Below are positions 1 through 10,700 of a stretch of DNA of 64,000 nucleotides, piece after piece; the first letter of the stretch is position 1; each line of letters begins with the position of its first letter. The position numbers were made by a program, and so were the translations under genes. Under the pieces are notes generated by a model that saw only the letters and a list, made by a program, of their open reading frames with translations, had not been told where the DNA came from and did no database searches. Source of the stretch: Segatella copri (lineage in GTDB: Bacteria; Bacteroidota; Bacteroidia; Bacteroidales; Bacteroidaceae); NCBI RefSeq assembly GCF_009495355.1, contig NZ_VZAD01000057.1, forward strand, positions 41,462 through 105,461. Direction: 5' to 3'.

Positions 1-1
1 T

Positions 2-1165
2 TATCGGTACAACCTCACCACCATCTATACCTATCTGCTACACAGGTTGGGCAACCGTTCCTACAAGACGGGAGCTTCCTTCTTTCTGTTGTCGAAGATG
101 ACAGGAGCAGCCGTGCGCTTCTTCGTGGTGTGCTTCATCCTGCAGCACTTCGTACTCGACAACATCGGTGTTCCCTTCTGGCTCACCGTGCCATCGATGG
201 TGGTGCTCATCTGGCTCTATACACGCAAGGGAGGCATCAAGACATTGGTATGGACCGACACCTTTCAGACACTCTGCATGTTTGCCGCGCTTCTCCTTAT
301 TATATATAAGGTGACAGGACAACTCGGAATGACACCCACGGAGGCCATCGCAGCTATCAGCCAGGATGAATACTCGCGCATCTTTGTCTTCGACGACTGG
401 GTGTCGCGACAGAACTTCTGGAAACAGTTTCTCAGCGGTATCTTCGTGGTCATCGTGATGACTGGTCTCGACCAGGACATGATGCAGAAGAACCTGACCT
501 GCAAGACACTGCGTGAAGCCCAGAAAGACATGTGCAGCTATGGTTTCGCCTTCGTGCCAGCCAATCTGCTCTTCCTCTCCCTCGGTGTGCTGCTGATGAT
601 GCTGGCCAAGTCGCAGGGCATGGCCCTTCCCGAAAAGCCCGACGACCTGTTGCCTATGTTTGCTGCCTCGGGAGCCTTGGGAGCTATGGTGACCGTGTTC
701 TTCACGATAGGAGTGGTGGCAGCCAGTTTCTCGAGTGCCGACTCTGCTCTTACCGCCCTTACCACCAGTGTATGCGTGGATATCTTCGGGCGCGATGAGG
801 ATGAAGATCTCCGCAAAAAGGTGCATCTCGCCGTGGCATTGGTCTTCATGCTCTTCATCATAGGCTTTGGAGCCCTCAACTCGACGAGTATCATCGATGC
901 CATCTATATCCTGTGCTCCTATACTTACGGTCCGCTGTTGGGACTCTTTGCCTTCGGACTGATGACCCACAGAAAGGTGAACGACAGGTGGGTGCCCTGG
1001 ATATGTATCGCCAGTCCGCTGATATGCTTTGCCGTCGATACCCTGACCATGCAGCTTACGGGCTATAAGTTCGGCTATGAGCTACTGATGCTGAATGGCG
1101 CCCTGACCTTTGCTGGATTGGTGCTGAGTGGTATCGGGCAAGGAGTTAAGGAGTTAAGATGTTAA
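2..1165 (+). CDS. Sodium:solute symporter (SSS family), 3' part
   Basis: The gene enters from the left edge in frame 2, so its start lies outside the window; an internal TTG at 47 is not a plausible start because the frame is open to base 2 and already reads family-like sequence. The visible 388 residues contain about nine hydrophobic membrane segments and the helix-loop pattern of the SSS/SLC5 family, including a stretch with GLDQDMMQKN and one with ASFSSADSALTALTTS, which corresponds to a conserved serine-rich helix near the sodium site in this family. Likely role: Na+-coupled uptake of an organic solute across the inner membrane; the substrate cannot be told. The stop codon region is followed by short direct repeats of AAGGAGTTAAG up to about 1175. 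Confidence 0.85.
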   Translation, partial: YRYNLTTIYTYLLHRLGNRSYKTGASFFLLSKMTGAAVRFFVVCFILQHFVLDNIGVPFWLTVPSMVVLIWLYTRKGGIKTLVWTDTFQTLCMFAALLLIIYKVTGQLGMTPTEAIAAISQDEYSRIFVFDDWVSRQNFWKQFLSGIFVVIVMTGLDQDMMQKNLTCKTLREAQKDMCSYGFAFVPANLLFLSLGVLLMMLAKSQGMALPEKPDDLLPMFAASGALGAMVTVFFTIGVVAASFSSADSALTALTTSVCVDIFGRDEDEDLRKKVHLAVALVFMLFIIGFGALNSTSIIDAIYILCSYTYGPLLGLFAFGLMTHRKVNDRWVPWICIASPLICFAVDTLTMQLTGYKFGYELLMLNGALTFAGLVLSGIGQGVKELRC

Positions 1166-1303
1166 GGAGTTAAGACAAATGCTTTATGGCTCAGTATACA
1201 ACCAAAAAGGCTGTTGGCTATAACTTCTAACGACCGAAGGGAGTGATAACTTCTTTAACTTCTGAACATGCAAAACTTGAGTTAAACATTAATTATTATA
1301 TAG

Positions 1304-3331
1304 ATGAAAACAAAAATGGTATTAGCAGCTTTGTTGTTAGGAACAACAGCTGCTTTCGCCCAGCAAGACAAGTTGGGCTCTGGCATTGACAAGGCCAACA
1401 TGGACCTGAGTATCAAGCCAGGAACTGATTTCTATCGTTATGCCGCCGGCAACTGGATGAAGAATCATCCACTCGACGGAGAGCACCCTGACAATGGTGC
1501 CTTTACCGATCTCTTCGAACAGAACCAGAAGCGCATTCAGGACATCATCCTCGAATATGCTTCCAAGCCACAGCAGAAGGGTTCGCTCGGACAAAAGATA
1601 GGTTCACTCTACAACCTCCGCATGGACAGCGTTCGACTGAACAAGGAGGGATGGGCACCTATCAAGCCTACTCTCGACCGCATCGCTGCCATCAAGGACC
1701 GCAGAGAGTATCAGTTGGTTACTGCTCAGCTTGACTTCCGTGGTGAGGGTACCATGATGTATGGCATCGGTGTGGGTGCCGACCTTCGTGATGCTGCCAA
1801 CAATCTGGTAGAAGTGGGACAGGGTGGTCTTGGACTGGGAGTGCGCGACTATTATCTCAATGACGACGACCAGACCAAGAAGATCCGTGAGGCTTACAAG
1901 ACATACATAAAGAAGCTCTTCCAGATGGTAGGCAACGACGAGGCTACTGCCGAGAAGAAGATGGAGGCTGTGATGGCCATTGAGACTCGTATTGCCAAGG
2001 CAAGCTACAGCCAGGTGCAGCTTCGTGACATCGACAAGAATTATCACAAGATGAGCTACAACCAGTTGGTTATCGACTATCCTGGTATCGACTGGGGCAA
2101 TGTGTTCCTGGCATCAGGCTTCCCAGCCTTCAAGGACATCTGCGTGGCTCAGCCAGAGCCTATCCACGAGGTGGAGAAGATTCTTGCCGAGACCTCTCTC
2201 GACGACCTGAAGACCTATGCTGAGCTCAAGGTCATCTCAGGAGCCACCAGTGTGCTGAGTGATGACTTCCGTGCCGTATCCTTCGAACTGAGCAAGGTGA
2301 TGAGTGGTGTGCAGCAGGACCGTCCTCGCTGGAAGCGTGCTGTGAGCAGCGTGAGCGGTGTCTTGGGCGAGGCCATCGGTAAGCTCTATGTAGAGAAGTA
2401 TTTCCCTGAGAGCAGCAAGAACCGTATGCTCCAGTTGGTTCACAACCTGCAGACAGCCCTTGCCCAGCGCATCGACGAGGCTACATGGATGAGCGCCGCC
2501 ACCAAGGCACAGGCAAAGGATAAGTTGGAGAACTTTATAATCAAGATAGGTTATCCAGACAAGTGGAAGGACTACAGCGGACTGCAGGTGGACGACAGTC
2601 TGTCGCTCTATGAGAATATGGCAAACATCTCTGAGTTCTTCACCAAGGATGAAATCGCCCGTAAGGTGAACAAGCCAGTAGACAAGATGGAGTGGGGAAT
2701 GACACCTCAGACCATCAATGCCTATTACAACCCTACCACCAACGAGATCTGCTTCCCTGCTGCTATTCTGCAGCCTCCTTTCTTCGATCCATCAGCTGAC
2801 GATGCCATGAACTATGGTGCTATAGGTGGTGTGATAGGACATGAGATGAGTCATGGTTTCGACGACCAGGGCAGTCAGTTTGACAAGACCGGCAACCAGC
2901 ACAACTGGTGGACGGCTGCTGACAAGAAGAACTTCGAGGCCCGTACCAAGGTGCTTGTTAACCATTTCAACACGATAGAGTTGGCAGGCAAGAAGGTAAA
3001 CGGCCAGCTGACATTGGGTGAGAACATCGGTGATAACGGTGGTCTGAATATTGCTTTCCGTGCTCTGCAGAACGTGATGAAGACAGAAAGCCTTGGCGTG
3101 AAGGACAGTTTCACACCCGAGCAGCGCTTCTTCCTGTCATGGGCTCGTGTATGGGCAGGCAATGCCCGTCCTGAGTACCTGCAGTATCTCATGACAGTGG
3201 ATGTTCACTCACCCAACGAGGCCCGTGTGAACGGTGCCCTCCCAATGGTTGACGCATGGTACAAGGCATTCGGTATCAAGAAGGGCGACAAGCTCTTTGT
3301 GCCAAAGAATAAGCGTGCCCATATCTGGTAA
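1304..3331 (+). CDS. pepO: M13 family zinc metallopeptidase (PepO/neprilysin-like)
   Basis: A 675-residue secreted endopeptidase of the M13 family. It begins with a signal peptide (MKTKMVLAALLLGTTAAFAQ) and has the usual length. Zinc motif HEMSH starts at residue 513 inside VIGHEMSHGFDDQG, the third zinc ligand region is GENIGDNGG about 60 residues later, and the substrate-edge motif NAYYNP and the C-terminal family ending (KRAHIW, close to CxxW endings of the family) are present. It probably degrades oligopeptides in the periplasm, supplying peptides or amino acids. It stands alone, with a strong terminator immediately downstream. All key catalytic residues are present, so it should be active. 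Confidence 0.95.
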   Translation: MKTKMVLAALLLGTTAAFAQQDKLGSGIDKANMDLSIKPGTDFYRYAAGNWMKNHPLDGEHPDNGAFTDLFEQNQKRIQDIILEYASKPQQKGSLGQKIGSLYNLRMDSVRLNKEGWAPIKPTLDRIAAIKDRREYQLVTAQLDFRGEGTMMYGIGVGADLRDAANNLVEVGQGGLGLGVRDYYLNDDDQTKKIREAYKTYIKKLFQMVGNDEATAEKKMEAVMAIETRIAKASYSQVQLRDIDKNYHKMSYNQLVIDYPGIDWGNVFLASGFPAFKDICVAQPEPIHEVEKILAETSLDDLKTYAELKVISGATSVLSDDFRAVSFELSKVMSGVQQDRPRWKRAVSSVSGVLGEAIGKLYVEKYFPESSKNRMLQLVHNLQTALAQRIDEATWMSAATKAQAKDKLENFIIKIGYPDKWKDYSGLQVDDSLSLYENMANISEFFTKDEIARKVNKPVDKMEWGMTPQTINAYYNPTTNEICFPAAILQPPFFDPSADDAMNYGAIGGVIGHEMSHGFDDQGSQFDKTGNQHNWWTAADKKNFEARTKVLVNHFNTIELAGKKVNGQLTLGENIGDNGGLNIAFRALQNVMKTESLGVKDSFTPEQRFFLSWARVWAGNARPEYLQYLMTVDVHSPNEARVNGALPMVDAWYKAFGIKKGDKLFVPKNKRAHIW

Positions 3332-3358
3332 AAAGGAGTTGATTCCTGATATAAAAAG

Positions 3359-3400
3359 TATCCTAAGTTACAATGACAAGTAACTTAGGATATTTTTTTT
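3359..3400 (+). terminator. Rho-independent terminator after pepO
   Basis: A perfect 13-bp stem (TATCCTAAGTTAC with its complement at 3380-3392) with a short loop is followed by a run of T residues. It ends the pepO transcript before the dcuB promoter. Confidence 0.9.
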
Positions 3401-3519
3401 ATGTCTTTAAAGTGACACTCCCACATTTGTTTGTACTGAATTTTACAAAAATATGGTCTTGTATCGTTTTTTCCAAAAAAATGAGTGATTTTTTAAAATA
3501 GCTTACTACAAAAATTAAC

Positions 3520-3527
3520 TAAATTTG
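3520..3527 (+). promoter_or_regulatory. Bacteroidota -7 promoter element for the dcuB operon
   Basis: TAAATTTG matches the TAnnTTTG consensus of the Bacteroidota primary sigma factor and sits 57 bp before the dcuB start. No clear TTTG -33 box is visible, so the start of transcription is an inference. Confidence 0.55.
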
Positions 3528-3583
3528 CAGCGTTCGAATCACTAAACAACTAATAACTTTTACAACTAACTGAATTTAGAACT

Positions 3584-4927
3584 ATGGCTACAGCTATTAT
3601 ACTCATCCAATTGGCCCTTGTACTGGCCCTGATCTTCATTGGCGCCCGTGTTGGTGGCATAGGTCTGGGAATCTATGGTATGGTGGGCGTTTTCATCCTC
3701 GTCTTTGTCTTCGGACTGAAGCCAGGAAATCTGCCTATTGACGTGATGCTCATTATTGTATCAGTCATCACGGCAGCCTCCACTTTGCAGGCAGCAGGCG
3801 GATTGGATTATTTGGTAGGTGTAGCAGCACGTTTCCTGCGCAAGCATCCTGAGAAGATAACATACTACGGTCCGCTTACCACATGGCTCTTCTGCCTCGT
3901 AGCAGGAACCGCACACACCAGCTATTCGCTGCTTCCTATCATCTCCGAGATAGCCACCAACTCTAAGATCCGCCCAGAGCGACCCCTCAGCGTGGCAGCC
4001 ATAGCCGCCTCCTTAGGCATTACCGGAAGTCCGGTGTCGGCAGCAACGGCTGCCATCATCAGTACCGACTTGCTGGGTTGCAAGGGAGTAGAGTTGGGTA
4101 CCATACTTCTGGTTTGTATTCCTGCTTCCTTCATCGCCATCCTGGTGGCAGCCTTAGTGCAGAACCACGTAGGAAAAGAATTGGTAGACGACCCTATATA
4201 TAAAGAAAAGGTACGCGAGGGAATCATCAAGCCCGAGGAGGACAGCCGTCTTATCGACGAGATGATCAAGAATCCTAGCCCACGCTCCAAGTATGCCGTG
4301 ATAGCCTTCTTGCTCGGTGTACTGGCGGTAGTCGTATTTGGCAGTTTCCCATCCCTTCGTCCTTCGTTCATGGTAGGCGACGAGATACACCGCGTGTCTA
4401 TGCCCGAGACCATTGAAATCGTCATGATGGCAACAGCATCCCTGATACTTCTGGCAGGCAAGGCAAAGGTACAGGATGCAGTGAAGGGCAACGTCTTCGG
4501 AGCAGGAATGAATGCCATGGTAGCCATTTTCGGTATTGCCTGGATGGGCGACACCTTCTTCAATGGACATTTGGATTTCTTCAAGGAGCACATTTCTACT
4601 GTGGTGACCCAGTATCCTTTCCTCTTCGCCATCGCTCTGTTCTTCATGTCGATCATGCTCTTCTCGCAGGCGGCAACAGTAAGAACCCTTTATCCCCTGG
4701 GTATAGGACTGGGCATCTCGCCTCTGGCACTCGTGGCAATGTTCCCTGCTGTCAATGGCTACTTCTTCTTGCCTAACTATCCTACAGAGGTGGCAGCCAT
4801 CAACTTCGACCGTACAGGAACCACACGTATCGGCAGATTTGTTGTGAATCACTCCTTCCAGCTGGCTGGCTTCATCACAACCTTTGTCAGCATCGGCGTA
4901 GGATACCTCATTATCCAACTGCTTTAA
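3584..4927 (+). CDS. dcuB: Anaerobic C4-dicarboxylate transporter, Dcu family
   Basis: A 447-residue inner-membrane protein with ten or more hydrophobic segments, matching DcuA/DcuB in length and sequence (for example AGTAHTSYSLLPIISEIA, ASLGITGSPVSAATAA and the C-terminal FLPNYPTEVAAINFDRTG). Dcu proteins exchange fumarate, malate or aspartate for succinate during fumarate respiration. It is the first gene of a dcuB-ansB-porin cluster, 74 bp upstream of ansB. The context fits aspartate released by asparaginase being carried in and deaminated to fumarate. DcuA and DcuB cannot be separated by eye. Confidence 0.93.
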   Translation: MATAIILIQLALVLALIFIGARVGGIGLGIYGMVGVFILVFVFGLKPGNLPIDVMLIIVSVITAASTLQAAGGLDYLVGVAARFLRKHPEKITYYGPLTTWLFCLVAGTAHTSYSLLPIISEIATNSKIRPERPLSVAAIAASLGITGSPVSAATAAIISTDLLGCKGVELGTILLVCIPASFIAILVAALVQNHVGKELVDDPIYKEKVREGIIKPEEDSRLIDEMIKNPSPRSKYAVIAFLLGVLAVVVFGSFPSLRPSFMVGDEIHRVSMPETIEIVMMATASLILLAGKAKVQDAVKGNVFGAGMNAMVAIFGIAWMGDTFFNGHLDFFKEHISTVVTQYPFLFAIALFFMSIMLFSQAATVRTLYPLGIGLGISPLALVAMFPAVNGYFFLPNYPTEVAAINFDRTGTTRIGRFVVNHSFQLAGFITTFVSIGVGYLIIQLL

Positions 4928-5001
4928 TGCGGGAGTGATAAATATATGTAAATCAGAGAGTTTATTAACAAATATATTAACCTAAATTAAAACCGATTAT
5001 T

Positions 5002-6051
5002 ATGAATAAAAGATTTTTCTCATTAATGACACTCCTTTTGTTGGTAGTGGCATGTGCGTTTGCAAAACCTAAGGTACGTATTATCGCAACAGGTGGAACC
5101 ATTGCTGGTGCAGGAACTTCAGCTACAGGTTCAGCATATACAGCAGGTCAGGTAGGTGTTCAGAGCTTGATAGCAGCTGTGCCTCAGATGCTTGATTTGG
5201 CCGATGTAACAGGCGAGCAGCTTGTTAATATCGGTTCACAGGATATGAATGACCAGGTATGGCTCAAGTTGGCTAAGCGTATCAACGAGTTGTTGAACAA
5301 GGAAGGATACGACGGCGTTGTGGTTACTCACGGAACCGACACCATGGAAGAGACAGCTTACTTCCTCAACCTGACTGTTCACAGCGACAAGCCTGTAGTA
5401 CTCGTAGGTTCTATGCGTCCAAGTACAGGTATCAGCGCCGATGGTCCTGCCAACCTCTATGGAGCCGTTGCTGCAGCTGCAAGTCCTAACTCAAAGGGCC
5501 GTGGCGTGATGTGCTGTATGAACAACCTCTTGCTCGATGCAAAGGATGTCATCAAGACTCACACTACAGACTGCGCTACATTCCAGGGTGGTAACTATGG
5601 TAAGATTGGTTATATCTATGGTGGCGAGGCTATCTACAATCGCCAGGTAGAGAATCTGCACACCACAAAGAGCGAGTTCAGCGTAGAGGGTCTTACCGAG
5701 TTGCCAAAGGTAGGTATCGTTTACGGTTACTCCAACTGCTCTCCACTTCCTTTCAAGGCTTTCGTTGACGCCAAGTATGCTGGTATCGTATTGGCAGGTG
5801 TAGGTGACGGTAACTTCTATAAGGACGTATTCGACGAGGCTCTCAAGGCACGCCAGAAGGGTATTCTCGTAGTTCGTTCAAGCCGCGTTCCTACTGGTCC
5901 TACATGTCTCAACGGCGAGGTAGACGACACCAAGTATCAGTTTGTTGCTTCTTTGGCTCTCAACCCACAGAAGGCTCGCGTACTCTTGATGCTTGCTCTT
6001 ACCAAGACCCACGACTGGCAGAAGATCCAGGAGTACTTCCAGAAGTATTAA
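5002..6051 (+). CDS. ansB: Type II L-asparaginase, periplasmic
   Basis: A 349-residue protein with a signal peptide (residues 1-21, ending ACAFA). Both threonine-containing active-site motifs of L-asparaginases are present: ATGGTIAGAG near residue 30 and VVTHGTDTMEETAYF near residue 108. It hydrolyses asparagine to aspartate and ammonia in the periplasm. Position between dcuB and a porin suggests a route in which asparagine enters by the porin, is hydrolysed, and the aspartate is taken up by DcuB for fumarate respiration. The stop codon is followed by a hairpin before the porin gene. Confidence 0.95.
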   Translation: MNKRFFSLMTLLLLVVACAFAKPKVRIIATGGTIAGAGTSATGSAYTAGQVGVQSLIAAVPQMLDLADVTGEQLVNIGSQDMNDQVWLKLAKRINELLNKEGYDGVVVTHGTDTMEETAYFLNLTVHSDKPVVLVGSMRPSTGISADGPANLYGAVAAAASPNSKGRGVMCCMNNLLLDAKDVIKTHTTDCATFQGGNYGKIGYIYGGEAIYNRQVENLHTTKSEFSVEGLTELPKVGIVYGYSNCSPLPFKAFVDAKYAGIVLAGVGDGNFYKDVFDEALKARQKGILVVRSSRVPTGPTCLNGEVDDTKYQFVASLALNPQKARVLLMLALTKTHDWQKIQEYFQKY

Positions 6052-6073
6052 TTTTTCACACTCTCTGATTTCC

Positions 6074-6112
6074 AGTTCCTCCTGAGCCTCTGTCTAAGAG
6101 CAGGGAGGAACT
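6074..6112 (+). promoter_or_regulatory. Intercistronic hairpin between ansB and the porin gene
   Basis: AGTTCCTCC at 6074-6082 pairs perfectly with GGAGGAACT at 6104-6112. There is no T run behind it, so it is more likely an mRNA processing or stabilising hairpin, or a partial terminator, than a full stop. Confidence 0.5.
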
Positions 6113-6169
6113 ACCAAGAGGGAACAATTTATCTTATTATTATAAACCTTAATACAAAACCTAAAGATT

Positions 6170-7381
6170 ATGAAGAAGATTATAATGATGTTTGCAGCGC
6201 TTGCCATGACAATGGGAGCTAATGCACAAGGAAACAATATCGGCATGGGTGGTGGCGACGGTGATATTCAGTCAATTCACGAGCGCATAACCAAGTTGGA
6301 GAAGAAGAACGATATGTTCAATCTCTATTTCAACTATGCAGCTTCATTCCAGGCAGAGCACAACAGCCTTTCTGATGAATGGGGCACCAAGTTTGCCAAC
6401 AAGCAGTTGCGTATCGAGATCAAGGGTAACTTGACCGACAAATTGTACTATCGTTTGCGTCATCGCCTCAACAAGGCTACCGACGCCAAGGGTGAGGACA
6501 ACTTCGCTAAGGCTACCGACATTATGATGGTAGGTTACAACTTCAATGACAAGCTCTCTATCTCGGGAGGTAAGATGTGCCAGATCTGGGGTGGCTTCGA
6601 GTTTGATGAGAACCCAATGTACATCTATCAGTATTCAGACATGGTAGACTACATGGATAACTTCATGGCCGGTGTTACCGTGAGCTACAAGCCAATACCT
6701 ACTCAGGAAATCGCAGTCGAGATCAGTAATTCTTACAATGGTAAGTTCGCAGATGAGTATGGTGACGAGGCAGTGGTTGTCAACAACGACGAGGCTCAGG
6801 CTCTCCAGAAGTCAAAGAATCCTCTTACCTATATCATCAACTGGAATGGTAGCTTCTTTGATGGCAAGTTGAACACCCGTTGGGCATGGGGTCTTCAGAC
6901 ACAGGCCAAGGGCAAGTACAGCCGTATGCTCACTCTCGGTCAGCAGCTCAATCTGCCTAAGTTCCAATGGTACTTCGACTATATGGGCGCATTCGACGAC
7001 CTCGACCGTCTGAAGATTGCTACCAATGAGTTGAGAGACGCATTTGGTGGCGGTGATGCTCCCGGTAATGTTTATCTGGGCAAAGTACACTACAACAGCT
7101 TTATCACAAAGGCCAACTGGCAGTTTGCTCCAAGCTGGAACTTAATGCTCAAGGGCATGTACGAGACAGCAAGTGTAACAAAGATGGAGCAGTTCAAGAA
7201 CTACCGCAAGAGCTTCGGCTACATGGGCAGCATCGAATATTATCCAGCTAAGCAGCAGGATTTCCGCCTCTTCTTGGCATACGTAGGCCGTAAGTACGAT
7301 TACAGCACAAAGTGCGGTTTGAAGGACTACAATACCGATCGCATCGAACTTGGTTTCATGTATCGCATCAAAGCTTACTAA
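6170..7381 (+). CDS. Outer-membrane porin-like protein (OprO/OprP type)
   Basis: A 403-residue secreted protein with signal peptide MKKIIMMFAALAMTMGANAQ, a short coiled-coil-like segment (SIHERITKLEKKND) and then alternating amphipathic strands rich in Tyr, Trp, Gly and charged residues ending in an aromatic-containing strand, as expected for a beta barrel. The layout (coiled coil then barrel) is that of phosphate-selective porin O/P-like proteins of Bacteroidota. As third gene of the dcuB-ansB cluster it probably admits asparagine/aspartate or dicarboxylates through the outer membrane. The solute is inferred from context only. Confidence 0.75.
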   Translation: MKKIIMMFAALAMTMGANAQGNNIGMGGGDGDIQSIHERITKLEKKNDMFNLYFNYAASFQAEHNSLSDEWGTKFANKQLRIEIKGNLTDKLYYRLRHRLNKATDAKGEDNFAKATDIMMVGYNFNDKLSISGGKMCQIWGGFEFDENPMYIYQYSDMVDYMDNFMAGVTVSYKPIPTQEIAVEISNSYNGKFADEYGDEAVVVNNDEAQALQKSKNPLTYIINWNGSFFDGKLNTRWAWGLQTQAKGKYSRMLTLGQQLNLPKFQWYFDYMGAFDDLDRLKIATNELRDAFGGGDAPGNVYLGKVHYNSFITKANWQFAPSWNLMLKGMYETASVTKMEQFKNYRKSFGYMGSIEYYPAKQQDFRLFLAYVGRKYDYSTKCGLKDYNTDRIELGFMYRIKAY

Positions 7382-7408
7382 ATCATTTTTCCAGTCTTAT
7401 TAGAAACA

Positions 7409-7445
7409 GTGGGAGCTGAAGGGGAAACCCTCCAGCTCCTTATTG
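7409..7445 (+). terminator. Terminator after the porin gene
   Basis: GGAGCTG and CAGCTCC form a stem around a GGGGAAACCC loop, followed by a T-rich stretch. It closes the dcuB-ansB-porin unit. Confidence 0.65.
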
Positions 7446-7575
7446 TATAAATCTATTGGCTAATTCTTATCTATGATGTTCAGGGTAAAACTTAACTCTT
7501 TGGTATAAACAAAAGTTTTCGACCGTACAGGTCGAATTTCTTTCCGACGATGTTTGCTGAATAGTAAAGGCTCTA

Positions 7576-7664
7576 AATGAAAGCGGCTTCGATAGTCAAT
7601 GAAGCCTATTTCGTAGAGCAATGAAAGCGGCTTCGTAAGCAGTTGAAGCCTATTGCATTCTGAT
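7576..7664. repeat. Two tandem 44-bp units, each with a small hairpin
   Basis: AATGAAAGCGGCTTCG occurs at 7576-7591 and 7620-7635, and GAAGCCTATT follows at the same distance in each, giving a 44-bp period. In each unit GGCTTC can pair with GAAGCC. The region 7446-7705 lies between convergent genes and otherwise shows nothing coding. The units could act as bidirectional terminator or simply be a minisatellite. Confidence 0.6.
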
Positions 7665-7705
7665 AGAAACTATAGGTTGTGGTTTAATCAATTATATAGA
7701 TATTT

Positions 7706-10700
7706 TTATTTTTTGCCCTTTTTCTTGTTTTTATTCTTTTTTTCCTTGTTCTTGCTCTTTTTCTTAATGCCCAGCAGGTCGCGAAGATTGAAGAAGTCTT
7801 TCTTCATGATGAGACCCACACCCTGGGTGTTCAGACTGTTGCGTGTGAAGTAGCGGTCGTTGGTCTGATTGTAGACGTGAATCGAGAGGTTGCCGTTAGG
7901 GAAGATGAGGTAACGCAGGTCGAAGTCGCCGATGAAGCTCTGTGTGGCGTTGGCGTTGTCGCGATAACCAAACTGTCCGTTGAAGAGCAGACGGTTGTTG
8001 AGCAGTCGTCCGCTCAGGATGCCTTCGTACTCTGCATTGTTGAATCCCTCGTTGCCTGTCGAGATGTTGGCTCCGAAGTTCCAGTTGCTGCTGTTGACGA
8101 AGCTCGACAGCACGTTGTTGATCTGCTGAGAGATGGTTCCGCTCAGCAAACTCTGCATCGCCAGTGAGGTCTGACTCTGTTGAGATGCGTCCTCGCTTGT
8201 CTGGTTGTTCTTGGTCTGTGTGTAGAATCGTCCTATGCCGAGGAGGTAGAGCACCTGCTGGTTCATCTCTTCCTGCGAGTTGATGACGGAGTAAATCATC
8301 TGTTTGGCGTCACTGTTTACCGTTGGCAGGTCCATGGAGAAGTCTACCTTCGGAGCGCCTGGTGTGCCGGTGATGTCCATGAGGCAGTCTACACGGATGT
8401 TGTTGCTGGAGAAGGAGCGTCCGATGTTAAGATCGCTCAGCGGCACTCCGTTTACGGTGTATTTGGCCTGCAGATTGAGCGGAGCGTTATAGGGGTCGCC
8501 TCCGAAGGCGATAGTGCCTCCGGGCTGGAAGTCGAAGTCTTTCTTGATGATGTTCTGGATGGTGAGTTTATACTGTCCGTGATCCACCACGTAGTTGCCA
8601 AACATGTCGAGTCCGCCCTTGTTGTAGTAGTTGGCTCTGATCACTCCGTTGCCGTTGAGGGTGATGTAGTCGCCTGTCTGGTCGTCCATCATCAGCTTGA
8701 GTGTGAGGTTGGGGTTGGTGTTGACGAGGAAGTTGATGCGCATATCCGACGAGAAGTCCGGGCTGTCGTCTTCATCCTTGTCGCTGTCGGGCGAATTGGG
8801 TCTATATATATAAGGTGTGGCGTCATTCCAGTGGATGAAACTTCCTGCGCTGATGGCGTCGGGGCTTGCCACATTGTAGACGAAGATGGAGTGGGGCTCG
8901 GGTGTTGCATCGATGTCGATGATGGTCTCACCGCTCTTGCCGTGAATGCCCACGGTGCCGGTGGCGAAGACAGTTCCATAGAACGTGTCGTCGCCAAACT
9001 CGTGTGTGTCGAAGCCTAAGAAGTTGTTGGCATCGATATCAAGGTCGTAGCTCAGGCGGGTGAGGTGCTTGTGGTGTATTCCTCCTCTGATGAGCGCAAA
9101 GTGGCTGTGTTTGCCGTTGTAGTGGCTGTCGTAGATGGAGTCGCCCTCAAACTGGATGTCGTCGGGGATGGCATGAGCGCGCAGATGGTTGAAGGTGTAG
9201 TCGGTGCCGAGCTGTTTCATGTGCATCCTGCCGTGCGCCACGACGTCGCCCACGAGGTTGATGTTCTTCAGATCGCCCACGACGTTGAGCTTGCCCTTGC
9301 ACCATGCCTCCACATTGTTCAGGAAGCTGCCGCAGAAGTTCTCCATGAACTTCAGGCTTGTGTTGTGGGCCTCGATGCCCAGGTCTATGTAGTTGCGCTT
9401 GGGCGATACGTATCCGTTGATCACGGTGAGGTGCTCGGGGCCGTCCTCTGCCGTTGCGTCGATGTTGATTTGTCCTTCCTGGTTGTCGTAGGCAGCCTTG
9501 GCATGAAGGGTTCCCAAGGGGCCGTTCTCGAAGACAAAGTCCTTGACGTCGAGGTTTGCGTAGGCCTCCGGAGTCTGGAAGATAGACTTCACCACGGCCT
9601 TGCCCGAAGCTTTTCCGGCAAAGTCGACCGAGTGGAAGTTGACCAGGTTGAGGATATAGGCTACGTCGACATCCTTCAGGTCGGCTACGATGGAGTCGGT
9701 GGCCTGGGGTGTGGCTTTTCCGTTGATGATGATGTGCTGGTCGCCATGCGAGAAGTTCAGCATGTCGACGGTCAGTTCATTCTTTCTGTATATGATGTCG
9801 GCAGGGTTGAGAAGCCATTTTTTCTCTCCGAGCATGATTTCTGATGGGTTCACCGAGACGTGGACACCCGTAGTTCCATTGTCGGAAGTGAAGAACTGTG
9901 TCCTGGTGTCAATCTTTCCCGTGATGGGCAGTTTGCTCGACTGGTTGGCATAATAGAGCAGGGTGGACAGGTTGTTGTCGGCTGCCGCTGCGCGTAGCCT
10001 GTAGACTGGAGCTTTCTCGTAGGGAAGTCCCTGGCTGATGCGTGCTTCCATCCTGAGTGAGTCGCCTATGGTGTTGAGCTCGATGTTGGCATCGTGGAAT
10101 GCTGATCCATCCCAACTGAAGTTGGGCGCATTGATGTAAAGATTGACGTTCTTCTCGGCATCTGAGATGTTGCCGTTGATGTGTACGGGCAGGCTGAGCG
10201 ACAGGGGCAGTCCGAACATGCGCTGCAGCACTTCGGCAGATGTGATGTTGGCCTGCAGGGTAAAGTCGTTGTAGCCCTTGGCTGCATGCTTGCTGATTCC
10301 GGGAATGGTAGGCAGCTTGTCGGCCACTAATCGCATGATGCTTCCATAGATTGTGGTCAGGTCGTATTGGCCACGTGCATAGAGACTTACGAAGGGCGCT
10401 TCTATGTCGAGATGACCTTCCTTGCCCTTGTTGTTGGCGCTGATGCTGATGTTGTTGAGACTGTAGGAAGGGTCGTGCATCTTCATGCCCAAGACTATGG
10501 GACGGAGATGGTTGATAGCTGCATCGAACGCATACAAGCGCGAACCTAACTGGTAGTCGCCCTTGACGGACAGGTTGACGTTAGGGTCGGCGATGGAGGC
10601 TGTTCCGCGGAGGGTCTTCATGTCGTAGTCGCCATCTATTTCGATGTTGTGGAAGTCGTAGTTGCCATAGTCAAATCGAGCTATGTTGCCCTTGGCAAAG

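Noticed and set aside
38..970. 310-codon minus-strand frame opposite the symporter
   Set aside because: His/Glu/Gly-rich shadow of the membrane protein gene; no start context and no recognisable domain.
8180..9019. Long plus-strand open frame opposite tamB
   Set aside because: It is the antisense of tamB, of low-complexity Val/Glu/Asp composition expected from the complement of a real gene, and has no family features.
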